From the NCBI GenBank assembly GCA_902800305.1, contig CADCDP010000028.1, positions 50,696 to 114,695 on the forward strand: a DNA stretch of 64,000 nucleotides, in the 5' to 3' direction. Under the pieces are notes generated by a model. That model was given only the letters and a program-made list of their open reading frames with translations, ran no database searches and was not told the DNA's origin. Below, in pieces: positions 49,752-58,693 of the stretch (position 1 is the first letter of the stretch; each line of letters begins with the position of its first letter). The stretch comes from an uncultured Bacteroidales bacterium (GTDB lineage: Bacteria; Bacteroidota; Bacteroidia; Bacteroidales; Bacteroidaceae). Made by a program: the position numbers and the translations under genes.

Positions 49752-52700
49752 TTAGTAGAGAACCTTCTTTCCCTGATGCACATACACGCCTCGCGAGGGG
49801 GTGGAAGTCGCCACCCCCTGCAAGGTATAATAGAGATTGCTTTCCGCTCCCATGCTTGTGGGCACTCCGTCGATGGCGGTCACGTCAGCCGATGCCTGAA
49901 TGCCTATCTCGGAGGCCGACGTCCATGCCCGTCCGTTGATTTCCGACTTCGCCACAAACTTGAGGTAGCGGCCAGCGGTGGGGGTGGACAAGGGGGCTAT
50001 CTGCTGGGCGGTGGTGTTCTTGAACTCGCCGCTTGCCACAGGATTACCCCACGTCTTTCCGTCGATGCTCAGATACACCTCGTATGCCTTCACCATGCCG
50101 TTCTGGCTGCCGTCGGTACGGGCGGTGTAGGTGAACGCCGTCACCTGATAGATTTTAGCCATGTCGATGACGATGGTGTGCGGACAGGTAGGTTCGCTGC
50201 CCGTATATTCAGTGTGCCAGAAAGTCGAGAGGTTGTTGTCGAACGCCTTCGTCGCCTCGTTGCCACCGTGCTGGCTGTCCACGCTGACGAGCCGCCATGT
50301 GGTTTTGTTGATATAGAGGTCGAAGTCGAACGTCATCACGGGGCTGTCCATCATGCCCTCGGCGGTGCTGTATGCCTTGATGGTGCAAGCCGCATTGTTG
50401 GCGAGAGGTGCGGTATATTTCTGCCACTCGCCGCCGTCGATACTATAATAGATGGTGGCGTTCGACGTGGCGGTGGTCATCTTGATGCGTCCGTTGGTGG
50501 CACGCTGGCAGTTGACCGACTGGCACACAGGCATACCGACACGCGCCATCTGTGCGGCATTCTTCTGAGCCGTGACAGGCATGATGAAGAAGCGGAACTC
50601 GGTGTTGTCAGCCTTCAGCTCGTACTTTTCCATCACGTCGGGGCCACAGCTGGCGTTGCCCAAGCCACGGGTGGCGGCATCGAGCGAGACGACGGTGGTG
50701 GTGCAGGGCTTAAACTGGTAGGTGTGTCGGCTGCGCGTGTCGCGGTTGGTGTAGTTGTCCTCCGCACGGAAGTGGACAGCCGAAGCCGCCATCTGGTCGG
50801 GCGCCACGAAGACGAGACCCGTGCCCTCGGCATTGCTGAGCGACATCCAGCGCACCTCCTGCTTGGTGCCATGCTCCTGCGGCAGGATGTAGGCTTCGTA
50901 CTGGTCGGTCACGGTGCTCTGGTAGATGGCAGGCAGACATGCCTCCTTGCGGTCGCGGTAGCTGTCCCATGGGCCACGTCCGAACCACGAAAGCTGCTCC
51001 ATCTCGGCGGGCATCTCTAGACGGAAGCCCATCTTCGGGATGATGGAACCCGTGCAGGACGGACGGACGAAGGAGTTGACCATCACCACGCCGTCGGCAC
51101 AGACGATGAAGCTGAGCTGCACGTCGAAGTAGGTGCCATTCTGTCCCGTGTAGCGGCTGTTGAGAGTCACCGTGGCAGTCTTGCCGTCGTCACTCTTGAT
51201 GCATTCGACTCCCGTGCCCTTCACGGACAGCTTGCGAAGCCCCATGCTGTCCCACGTACCACTCTGGCGACCGTCGTTGTCGGTGGGCAAGCGGAACACA
51301 TTGAGCAACATCGGCTTGCTGACCAGCTGCACGTCGCCCAGATAGTAGCGGCTCAGCGTGCCGGAGTTCTTGCTGAAGGTGGCCTTGAAGAGGGTGTTCG
51401 ACACCGTAATCTCGGAAGTCGTCTCGTCCACCGTCAACGCCTCGAAGCCCACCTTGCTGAAGAGGTCGTACATGGGTTTCTTTGCCTCCTTCACGGGCAG
51501 CTTCTCTTCTGCCACCACATAACCGGCATCGGCCCACAGGGTGTTTTCTTTCTGGGTGACGATGAAGTGGATAAAAGCCTCCTCGCTCGCATCGAGCGCA
51601 TCGGCAGCCGAGAGGTCGAGGGTGACAGTGGTGCTGTCGCCAGCCGCCACTTCAGTGTCAATCGCACCCATAGCCAGCTGTCGTCCCTCCTCGTCGAGCA
51701 GTTCGTAACGCACATCGTAAGTCGTGCTGGGCAGGAAGGCAAGCTTGTTCTTCACAAGGAATGTGCTCTTCTTGTTCTTCACTGCCTTAAACTCCAACGG
51801 CTGGTAGATTTTCTTGGTGTTGTAAGACTTGGCGGTCAGACTCCAATCGGGGTGCACCAAACCGTTGATGCAGAAATTGCCGTCGTTGGGGTTGTCGCCG
51901 AAGTCGCCGCCGTAGGCCCAGTATTCCTGTCCCGTGGTGCTCTTGGTGAGCAAGCCCTGATCCTTGAAGTCCCAAATGAACTCGCCAGTCAGACAGGCGT
52001 AACGCTCGTAGAGGTCGAACATATCGCGCACGTTGCCCATCGAATTGCCCATCGAGTGGCTGTTCTCGCACTGGATGTGGGGACGGTTGTGCTGCGACTG
52101 GCCCACCCAAGCGATGTGTTCGTAGCTGCCGTACATCGTCGAACTGACATCGGCATAGTCGCTATTGCCCTCGTAGTGGGTGAGGCGTGTCTTGTCGAGC
52201 TTCTTGATGGCGTTGGCCACATACTGGAAATTGTTGCCGCGGCCCGACTCATTGCCGAACGACCAGATGAAGATGCAGACGTGGTTGCGCATCCACTTCA
52301 CATGATTCTCCGAACGCTCCACCATCGCATTGCGGAATTTCTCCACCGACGACAGCTCTTGGTAGGCGTGGCACTCCACGTTGGCCTCGGCCAGCACGTA
52401 AAGCCCGTACTTGTCGCAAAGGTCGTAGAAGACGGGGTCGTTGGGATAGTGCGACGTGCGCACGGCGTTGATGTTGAGCCGCTTCATGGTCTTAATGTCT
52501 TCCTCTATTTCGGCATCCGTGATGGCACGACCGTTCACAGGCGAGAAGTCGTGACGGTTCACGCCGTGGAAGACCATGCGCTTGCCGTTGATGAGCAAGG
52601 CACCATCGTTGCGGACGCTCACCTCGCGGAAACCCACCTTGCCGCCGCGGATGTCGATGTCCTTCCCATCCTTGTCCTTCAGCGTCAAGACGAGGTCGTA

Positions 52701-53759
52701 GAGGTTCGGCTCTTCGGCACTCCACTTCTTGGGGTTCGTCACGTCCATGTCGAGGCTGACCTCGTAGGTGGTGGCGGAGGAATTGGGTTTGGTGGCAGCT
52801 GCGGATGCCTGGGCGATGACCGAACCACCGTCCATAATCTTGGCCTCCACCTGGCTACCTTCTTCCAAGAGATAGAAATTTTGGATGCTCACCTTCACAT
52901 TCGCCTTGGCGTTGGTGTAGGTGGCATCGAGGTCGGTCGTGAAGAAGTAGTCGCGAATCTGGCTCTTCGGTGCTGCCCAAAGGAAGCAGTGACGCTGGAT
53001 GCCCGTCAGTCGCCAGTAGTCCTGGCACTCCAAGAAGGAACCGCTCGTAAAGCGATAGACCTGCAGGGCCATCGTGTTCTCGCCCTCCACGAGGTAGTCG
53101 GTGATGTTGAACTCGGAGGGCAGGTAGGAGTCCTCGCTGTAGCCCACACGCTGGCCGTTCACCCAGAGGTAGTAGCCGTGGCCCACACCGTTGAAGCGCA
53201 CATACACTTCCCTACCCTGCCAGTCGGCTGGCACGGTGAACTTGCGGCGATAGGTGCCCACGGGGTTGGTCATGTCGCCCTTGTAGGTGAACCACGACGG
53301 ACGCTCGGCCATCACGTTGTAGGTGGTCTTGTCGAAGGAGAAGGGATAGGCCACGTTGCAGTAAAGCGGCTTGTCCCAATTTTTGTTGTGGTGGAGTCCG
53401 AAGACCTGCCAGCTGGAGGGCACGTCGATGTCGGTCCATGCAGCATCGTTGTAGTCCATTGCACAAAAAGTGTCCCTCACCTTGTTGGGGTTGGACACCC
53501 AATAGAACTTCCACGTACCGTCGAGCGACTGGTAGTAGGGCGATGCCGTCATGTCGTTCTTCGTCACGTCGCCCTCGCTCGCCACGGGGATGGCAAGGGT
53601 GTGGGCAGGTTCGCGGTGGACACTCGTCACGGTCGGGTCGTTCCACTCCTTGCCTGTCTGGGCAAATACGGTTCCTACACTCAACAATAAAGCGGCGGCA
53701 GCGGTACCACGCAGCAGCCTTCCAAGGTGCAGCGCACCTGTCTGTCTGGATTCTTTCAT
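49752..53759 (-). CDS. Large GH2 beta-galactosidase with chitobiase-like and F5/8C domains
   Basis: This 1335-aa secreted enzyme has a signal peptide (residues about 1-33, ending SVGTVFAQ). It has a LacZ-type GH2 core: DVPSSWQVFG and HHNKNWDKPLYCN, with acid/base Glu in IWSFGNESGRGNN and nucleophile Glu in HIQCENSHSMGNSMG, then the family's large C-terminal beta-sandwich. Beyond this come a chitobiase/Ig-like domain (NATIYYSIDGGEWQKY) and a discoidin/F5-8C domain (TWRLVSVDSQHGGNEATKAFDNN), likely glycan-binding. The last residues (YYTLQGVATST to KKVLY) resemble a sorting tail. Lactose or complex-glycan galactose are plausible substrates. Confidence 0.9.
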   Translation of the reverse strand: MKESRQTGALHLGRLLRGTAAAALLLSVGTVFAQTGKEWNDPTVTSVHREPAHTLAIPVASEGDVTKNDMTASPYYQSLDGTWKFYWVSNPNKVRDTFCAMDYNDAAWTDIDVPSSWQVFGLHHNKNWDKPLYCNVAYPFSFDKTTYNVMAERPSWFTYKGDMTNPVGTYRRKFTVPADWQGREVYVRFNGVGHGYYLWVNGQRVGYSEDSYLPSEFNITDYLVEGENTMALQVYRFTSGSFLECQDYWRLTGIQRHCFLWAAPKSQIRDYFFTTDLDATYTNAKANVKVSIQNFYLLEEGSQVEAKIMDGGSVIAQASAAATKPNSSATTYEVSLDMDVTNPKKWSAEEPNLYDLVLTLKDKDGKDIDIRGGKVGFREVSVRNDGALLINGKRMVFHGVNRHDFSPVNGRAITDAEIEEDIKTMKRLNINAVRTSHYPNDPVFYDLCDKYGLYVLAEANVECHAYQELSSVEKFRNAMVERSENHVKWMRNHVCIFIWSFGNESGRGNNFQYVANAIKKLDKTRLTHYEGNSDYADVSSTMYGSYEHIAWVGQSQHNRPHIQCENSHSMGNSMGNVRDMFDLYERYACLTGEFIWDFKDQGLLTKSTTGQEYWAYGGDFGDNPNDGNFCINGLVHPDWSLTAKSYNTKKIYQPLEFKAVKNKKSTFLVKNKLAFLPSTTYDVRYELLDEEGRQLAMGAIDTEVAAGDSTTVTLDLSAADALDASEEAFIHFIVTQKENTLWADAGYVVAEEKLPVKEAKKPMYDLFSKVGFEALTVDETTSEITVSNTLFKATFSKNSGTLSRYYLGDVQLVSKPMLLNVFRLPTDNDGRQSGTWDSMGLRKLSVKGTGVECIKSDDGKTATVTLNSRYTGQNGTYFDVQLSFIVCADGVVMVNSFVRPSCTGSIIPKMGFRLEMPAEMEQLSWFGRGPWDSYRDRKEACLPAIYQSTVTDQYEAYILPQEHGTKQEVRWMSLSNAEGTGLVFVAPDQMAASAVHFRAEDNYTNRDTRSRHTYQFKPCTTTVVSLDAATRGLGNASCGPDVMEKYELKADNTEFRFFIMPVTAQKNAAQMARVGMPVCQSVNCQRATNGRIKMTTATSNATIYYSIDGGEWQKYTAPLANNAACTIKAYSTAEGMMDSPVMTFDFDLYINKTTWRLVSVDSQHGGNEATKAFDNNLSTFWHTEYTGSEPTCPHTIVIDMAKIYQVTAFTYTARTDGSQNGMVKAYEVYLSIDGKTWGNPVASGEFKNTTAQQIAPLSTPTAGRYLKFVAKSEINGRAWTSASEIGIQASADVTAIDGVPTSMGAESNLYYTLQGVATSTPSRGVYVHQGKKVLY

Positions 53760-53828
53760 GTATGTATGGTTTTTCAGTTTTGGCTGTAAAAAGTAGCTTG
53801 CAGCGATGCAAACGGTTGTATGTAGCTA

Positions 53829-53836
53829 CAAAGGTA
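53829..53836 (-). promoter_or_regulatory. -7 element (TACCTTTG) of the GH2 gene
   Basis: TACCTTTG on the minus strand, start near 53822, leader about 63 nt to the ATG at 53759. The -33 region is not typical. Confidence 0.6.
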
Positions 53837-53961
53837 GGGAGAAAAACACCCTCCGATTGTCACGGGCGATACATTTTCTTTAGATTTTGATAAGGCGAGA
53901 GAGCAAGCAGGGCTTTTTTCGCCAAACTCGCCGCAGAAAGGTGATTCTCTGTCCCGTTTGT

Positions 53962-53992
53962 TTTGCCCGAAGGACGGAATTCTTTACATTTG
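53962..53992 (+). promoter_or_regulatory. Promoter of the CotH-kinase gene
   Basis: TTTG (53962-53965), exactly 19 nt, then TACATTTG (53985-53992). This is a perfect consensus; start near 53998, so the leader is only about 11 nt. Confidence 0.8.
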
Positions 53993-54008
53993 CATTAAAA
54001 TTAACGCG

Positions 54009-55853
54009 ATGAGAATCATTTTTCTTTTGCTGTTCGCCTGCCTCTGCACGCCCCGTGTGCTGGCTCAAACGGAAACCGAGTTTGAGCAGCTGGTGGCGGC
54101 GTATGGGTTGGACGAAGGGGTGGAGGACTTGAGCGGAGAGAAGAAGTTCACGATGCCCGAACCGCGACTGGCTTTCGTCAACCTGAAGGGCTTCACCATC
54201 ATGCCCACCACCAAGCGCGACGTGAAGGCGGCATGGATGGAGGTGTACGACGGCAACGGAAGGTACTTCAAGAAGCGGGTGAAGGTGGCGGCACAGGGCA
54301 ACTACACGCTAAAGTTTCCAAAGAAAAACTTCTCCTGCCAGTTCTGCGACAACGAAGGGGAGGAGGACGAGGAGATAGACATCAGTTTCGGCGACTGGGT
54401 GGCTCAAGACGGTTTCCACTTCAAAGCGTGCTACACCGACTACTTCCGAGGCATCGGCGAGATTGGCTACAAGGTGTTCGACCGCATCGCGGCATCCCCG
54501 ACACCCTATTGGGAACGGGGCGGCTATGTGCATGAGAGTCAAGCACGGTGCTACCCCGACGGATTCCCTTGTGCGGTCTATCTGGAGGGGAAGTTCTACG
54601 GCCTTTTCGCCTGGCAACTGAAGAAGAGCCGCAAGAACATGAACATGAAGAAGCACGTGGCGGAACACATCCACTTGGACGGAAGTCTGCAGAACAGCAC
54701 CCTCTTCAGGGGGAAAGTGCGATGGACCCAGTTTGAGGTGCGCAATCCGAAAGACCTTTACAGTGCCAACGGCAGTGTCTATAACGGCAACAGCCCTTTG
54801 GAGCTGATGGACGATACGTGTGCGAACTACCGTCGCGACACGGACAGCGAGGAAGTGAAGGAGGCGAAAGAACGAACGGTGCAGGTGAAGCGGTACATCG
54901 AGCAAATGAGCCGATACTGGGACGAACTGAACGAGATGGAGGAGGCTGGTGCAACGAAATGGGAGATGAAGGAAGCCATCGAGCAGCGATACGACATCGA
55001 GAGCCTCCTCGACTACTGCGTGTTCTTCCACCTCTCTGCCAACTGCGACGGGACGTTGAAGAACTGGCAATGGTTCACCTACGACGGGCAAAAGTGGTTC
55101 GTCACGCCCTACGACCTCGACCAGACATTTGGCATCAACCTCTACGGCGTGGTGCGTCCAGCCAGATTGCCAATGGAATCGCTCACGTCGGGGCCGTTCT
55201 ACTGGATAGACAAGTACTACCAAAACGACATCAGGGCGCACTATGCCAAGCTACGGGAGAGTGGTGCCATCGATGCGGAAGCCATCTGTGACATCGCAAG
55301 GGACTGGTGCGAACGGATTGGCGACTCGTTCTACGCCCTGGAACAGGCACACTGGCCGAACAGTCCTTGCTTCAAAGAGGCGTTGTGCCACGAGGGATGG
55401 ACGGTGTACGACGATTGGAACAGCTACGCCACGACTCCCAACTACAACTCGATGAAGAAGTACGAAGCGGGCGACGTGGTGAAGCTGGAGGGGCGACTGT
55501 GGCAAGCGACCCAGACGATGACGGGTGTGACGCCTTACCTGCGCAACTCCAACCTCGACTCTCTCCAACGGTTCTGCGACTGGGTGGACAGCCGTATCAA
55601 CCTGCTGGATGCCTATTGGGGCTATGGGCCTGACGGCATCGCAGAAATCCATCCCGACAACTCCTTTTCTGCCACCACAGAAGGGGCTTTTTCCGCTGTT
55701 CCCGACGACGGAACAGCACCTCACTCCCCCACCCCATCACGCCAACTCGTTGCCATCTACTCTCTCTCTGGCACACGCATCCCCTCACCTCGCCCTGGCA
55801 TCAACCTGTTCAAGTATAGTGACGGAACAGTGCGGAAAGTCAGGGTGAGATGA
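54009..55853 (+). CDS. CotH-kinase-family secreted protein
   Basis: This 614-aa exported protein has a signal peptide (MRIIFLLLFACLCTPRVLAQ, cut near residue 20). The CotH kinase-like region shows a KVAAQGNYTLKFPKKNF start, GLFAWQLKKSRKNMNMKKH, and VTPYDLDQTFGINLYG, where the Asp in YDLDQ corresponds to the metal site. Bacillus CotH phosphorylates spore-coat proteins; the bacterial secreted members are mostly unassigned. The end (LVAIYSLSGTRI to VRKVRVR) resembles the tail on other secreted proteins here. The start codon fits the promoter at 53985; the longer frame begins upstream of the transcript. Confidence 0.88.
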   Translation: MRIIFLLLFACLCTPRVLAQTETEFEQLVAAYGLDEGVEDLSGEKKFTMPEPRLAFVNLKGFTIMPTTKRDVKAAWMEVYDGNGRYFKKRVKVAAQGNYTLKFPKKNFSCQFCDNEGEEDEEIDISFGDWVAQDGFHFKACYTDYFRGIGEIGYKVFDRIAASPTPYWERGGYVHESQARCYPDGFPCAVYLEGKFYGLFAWQLKKSRKNMNMKKHVAEHIHLDGSLQNSTLFRGKVRWTQFEVRNPKDLYSANGSVYNGNSPLELMDDTCANYRRDTDSEEVKEAKERTVQVKRYIEQMSRYWDELNEMEEAGATKWEMKEAIEQRYDIESLLDYCVFFHLSANCDGTLKNWQWFTYDGQKWFVTPYDLDQTFGINLYGVVRPARLPMESLTSGPFYWIDKYYQNDIRAHYAKLRESGAIDAEAICDIARDWCERIGDSFYALEQAHWPNSPCFKEALCHEGWTVYDDWNSYATTPNYNSMKKYEAGDVVKLEGRLWQATQTMTGVTPYLRNSNLDSLQRFCDWVDSRINLLDAYWGYGPDGIAEIHPDNSFSATTEGAFSAVPDDGTAPHSPTPSRQLVAIYSLSGTRIPSPRPGINLFKYSDGTVRKVRVR

Positions 55854-55887
55854 GGGGATGTCTCTATTTTCAGCTGAATCAGTTTTC

Positions 55888-57360
55888 TTACTTACCGAGA
55901 CGCTCCACCCAGAGGCGGTACGCTGCCATGTAAGGCTCGCGGTCTGCTTCGGGCTGGATGGTAGCTTTATGCTTGAGCGTCTTGAAAGCGTCGTCGCTGT
56001 CCTTGTAGATGCCGGCACCGATGCCTGCTCCGTATGCAGCACCCACAGAACCGTCGGTCTCGTACAGCTCGATGGTGGCACCCGTCACAGCGGCGAGCGT
56101 GCGGCAGAAGAGCGGATTGAGGAACATATTGGCGTGGCCAGCCTTGATGGTGCTGATTTCCATGCCCATGTCCTTCATAATCTGCATGCCGTAGGCGAAG
56201 GAGAAGGCGATGCCCTCGTGGGCTGCGCGGATGAGGTGTGCCTTCTTGTGGATGTTGAAGTTGATGCCAAGGACGGAAGCGCCCACGTTCTCGTTCTGAA
56301 GAACACGCTCGGCTCCGTTGCCGAACGGAATCACGGAGAGACCTTCAGCTCCCACGGGCACAGACTCGGCAAGGTCGTTCATCTCCGGATAGCTCATGCC
56401 TTCGGGAGCCACCGTGCGGCGCATCCAGGCGTTGCAGATGCCGGTGCCGTTGATGCAAAGGAGCACACCCAGGCGAGTCTGGTCGGCGGTGTGGTTGACG
56501 TGGGCGAAGGTGTTGACGCGAGAGAGCTTGTCGTAGTTCACCTCGCCGAGCACACCATACACCACGCCCGAAGTGCCACCCGTGGCGGCAATCTCGCCGG
56601 GCTTCATCACGTTGAGCGAAAGGGCGTTGTTGGGCTGGTCGCCGCCACGGTAAGAGATGGGGGTGCCAGCTGGGATGCCGAGTTCGTCAGCAATGGCCTC
56701 GCACACCTTGCTCTGCACGGAGAAGGTGGGCACGATTTCGGCGATAAGGTCTTCGGAGAAACCGAAGTAACCCATCACGTCCTTGCTGACTTCGCCGTTC
56801 TTGAAGTCCCAGAACATACCCTCGGAGAGACCCGAAACGGTGGTCTTCTTGTCGCCACCCGAAAGCTTCATGGCGATGTAGTCGCCAGGGAGCATGATTT
56901 TGTCTATCTTGGCGAACAGTTCAGGTTCGTTCTCCTTCACCCATGCCAGCTTGGCAGCGGTGAAGTTGCCGGGGGAGTTGAGCAGGTGCTGGAGGCACTT
57001 CTCGCCACCGATGGCCTCGAAAGCGGCATTGCCGTAGGGCACAGCACGGCCGTCGCACCAGATGATGGAGGGACGCAGCGGTGTTCCTTCCTTATCGACA
57101 CACACCAGTCCGTGCATCTGGTAAGAGATGCCGATGGCTGCCACTTCCTTCAGCGAAGCCTTCTCGCTCAGGCGGAGGGTTGCCTGTTTCAACTCGTCCC
57201 ACCACATCGTGGGTTCCTGCTCTGCCCAACCGGGCTGCTTGGCGAGGATGGGCGCCTCCACATCGGGATACTGCGCACTCGCCACGGTCTGCCCTGTCTG
57301 GGCATCGACTAACGCCGCCTTCACGGACGACGTTCCTATGTCGTAACCTAATAAGTACAT
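55888..57360 (-). CDS. xylB: Xylulokinase
   Basis: This 490-aa FGGY sugar kinase phosphorylates D-xylulose to xylulose-5-phosphate in xylose catabolism. Motifs: DIGTSSVKAALVD at the start, SYQMHGLVCVD, IIWCDGRA, GDYIAMKLSG, GGDQPNNA and ATGGTSGVVYG. The MHG and WCDGRA signatures favour xylulokinase over gluconate or glycerol kinase. It is last in the operon with GH43 and a symporter. The isomerase xylA is not in view. Confidence 0.92.
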   Translation of the reverse strand: MYLLGYDIGTSSVKAALVDAQTGQTVASAQYPDVEAPILAKQPGWAEQEPTMWWDELKQATLRLSEKASLKEVAAIGISYQMHGLVCVDKEGTPLRPSIIWCDGRAVPYGNAAFEAIGGEKCLQHLLNSPGNFTAAKLAWVKENEPELFAKIDKIMLPGDYIAMKLSGGDKKTTVSGLSEGMFWDFKNGEVSKDVMGYFGFSEDLIAEIVPTFSVQSKVCEAIADELGIPAGTPISYRGGDQPNNALSLNVMKPGEIAATGGTSGVVYGVLGEVNYDKLSRVNTFAHVNHTADQTRLGVLLCINGTGICNAWMRRTVAPEGMSYPEMNDLAESVPVGAEGLSVIPFGNGAERVLQNENVGASVLGINFNIHKKAHLIRAAHEGIAFSFAYGMQIMKDMGMEISTIKAGHANMFLNPLFCRTLAAVTGATIELYETDGSVGAAYGAGIGAGIYKDSDDAFKTLKHKATIQPEADREPYMAAYRLWVERLGK

Positions 57361-57362
57361 AT

Positions 57363-57533
57363 AGACCCCTCCCCCGCCTCCCCAAAGGGAGGAGCAGAAT
57401 GTTTGGTGGGGGAGTATTCTGCTTAGACCCCTCGAGCAGCATGGCTGCCAGAGGAGGTCCTGTTTTTATTTAAATATGTTCTGTCTGCGGAATGGTAACC
57501 ACCCTCCCCCTTAGGGGAGTGAGGAGGGGGTCT
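57363..57533. repeat. Inverted repeat element between GH43 and xylB
   Basis: The spacer starts AGACCCCTCCCCC (57363-57375) and ends GAGGAGGGGGTCT (57521-57533), roughly inverted, with a CCTCCC / GGGAGG hairpin (57377-57392) and a CAGAAT / ATTCTG pair inside. It directly borders the GH43 stop. No ORF. The G/C-run ends suggest a REP-like mobile or structural element in the middle of the operon. Confidence 0.6.
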
Positions 57534-57534
57534 G

Positions 57535-58572
57535 TTAGTCCAGTCCTTCTATTGTCTGAATCTTTCCGTCGGCATCGTAGTGCAGCTCGCACACCTTGAG
57601 CGAACGGAGCCACGTCTTGTCGTTGGAGGGCACACAGTCGTGGTGGAAGAGATACCACTTGCCTTTGTACTCCGCAATGGCATGGTGAGTGGTCCAGCCC
57701 ACCACAGGAGTAAGGATGACACCCTGATAGGTGAAGGGGCCGTAGGGGTTGTCGCCGATGGCGTAGCAGAGGAAGTGGCTGTCGCCCGTAGAGTAAGAGA
57801 AGTAGTACTTGCCGTTGTACTTGTGCATCCACGAAGCCTCGAAGAAACGGTGCGGGTCGCTGGCCTTCAGGGGCTGTCCGTCCTCGTCGAGGATGACCAC
57901 GCGGCGTGGAGCCTCGGCAAACTGCAGCACGTCGTCGCTCATCTTCACGACGAAACTGGGCAATGCGGGTGCGTCGGGTTGAGCGAAAAGCTCACCTTGG
58001 CGAGTGGGTTCGGAACCGAGGTCAACGAGTCCGTTCTCGTCGCCATGCTTGCCGTGAACCGGTTCGAAGCCAGGTGCGAGGGGCTGCCACCACTGGAGCT
58101 GTCCGCCCCAGAGTCCACCGAAGTAGGTGTAGATGCTGCCATCGTCATCCTTGAAGACACAAGGGTCGATGGAGAAAGAGCCGCGGATGGGCTGCGGCTG
58201 AGGGATGAAGGGGCCTTCAGGCTTGTCGGCCACAGCCACGCCGAGACGGAACACGCCGTCGTAGCCCTTAGCCGAGAAGATGTAGTAGTACTTGCCGTCC
58301 TTCTCCACCACGTCGCTGTCCCACAGCTGCTTTTCTGCCCAAGGCACATCCTCCACCGCGAAAATCACGCCGTGGTCAGTCGCCTGTCCGTTCTCCAGGT
58401 CGTCGAACGAAAGTGCGTGGTAGTCCTTCATCTGGAAGTGACCACCATCGTCGTCTTCATCTGCACCAGCCTCCCAGTCGTGGCTGGGGTAGATGAAGAG
58501 TTTACCGTTAAACACATGCGCCGCTGGGTCGGCCATGTAATCGTTGGGATAAAGATACTTCTTTCCTTCCAT
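57535..58572 (-). CDS. Glycoside hydrolase family 43 protein
   Basis: This 345-aa enzyme probably releases xylose or arabinose from xylo-oligosaccharides. The three GH43 catalytic residues are recognisable: the base Asp in NDYMADPAAHVF, the pKa-modulating Asp in SFSIDPCVFKD and the acid Glu in RFFEASWMHKYNGKYY. No signal peptide, so it acts in the cytosol on imported oligosaccharides, matching the adjacent symporter. I start it at 58572 (MEGKKYLYPN). The longer frame adds an Arg/Ser/Phe repeat that is just translated 9-bp tandem repeats. Confidence 0.92.
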   Translation of the reverse strand: MEGKKYLYPNDYMADPAAHVFNGKLFIYPSHDWEAGADEDDDGGHFQMKDYHALSFDDLENGQATDHGVIFAVEDVPWAEKQLWDSDVVEKDGKYYYIFSAKGYDGVFRLGVAVADKPEGPFIPQPQPIRGSFSIDPCVFKDDDGSIYTYFGGLWGGQLQWWQPLAPGFEPVHGKHGDENGLVDLGSEPTRQGELFAQPDAPALPSFVVKMSDDVLQFAEAPRRVVILDEDGQPLKASDPHRFFEASWMHKYNGKYYFSYSTGDSHFLCYAIGDNPYGPFTYQGVILTPVVGWTTHHAIAEYKGKWYLFHHDCVPSNDKTWLRSLKVCELHYDADGKIQTIEGLD

Positions 58573-58600
58573 AGTATATTTTTTTAGGGGGTTGTTGTTG

Positions 58601-58690
58601 CTAGAGAATCTAGAAAATCTAGAATATCTAGAATATCTAGAGAATCTAGAAAGTCTAGAGAATCTAGAAAGTCTAGAGAGTCTAGGAGTG
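58601..58690. repeat. Ten tandem 9-bp repeats containing CTAG
   Basis: Ten units of CTAGANANT type run without a break from 58601 to 58690, with only one or two varying positions each. Most units give the palindrome TCTAGA. They fill the gap between the symporter stop and the GH43 start, just upstream of the GH43 ribosome-binding region. Confidence 0.9.
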
Positions 58691-58693
58691 CCT

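Noticed and set aside
48819..53690. Very long plus-strand open frames (733 and 707 aa) opposite the MgtC and GH2 genes
   Set aside because: They lie antisense to genes with clear catalytic motifs, have low-complexity His/Val/Arg-rich translations, and are explained by codon bias of the real strand. The same applies to long frames opposite GH31 (34159-36984), the symporter (58592-60088), rep (60184-61866), xylB (55858-57312) and the DUF4842 gene (10597-12009, minus).
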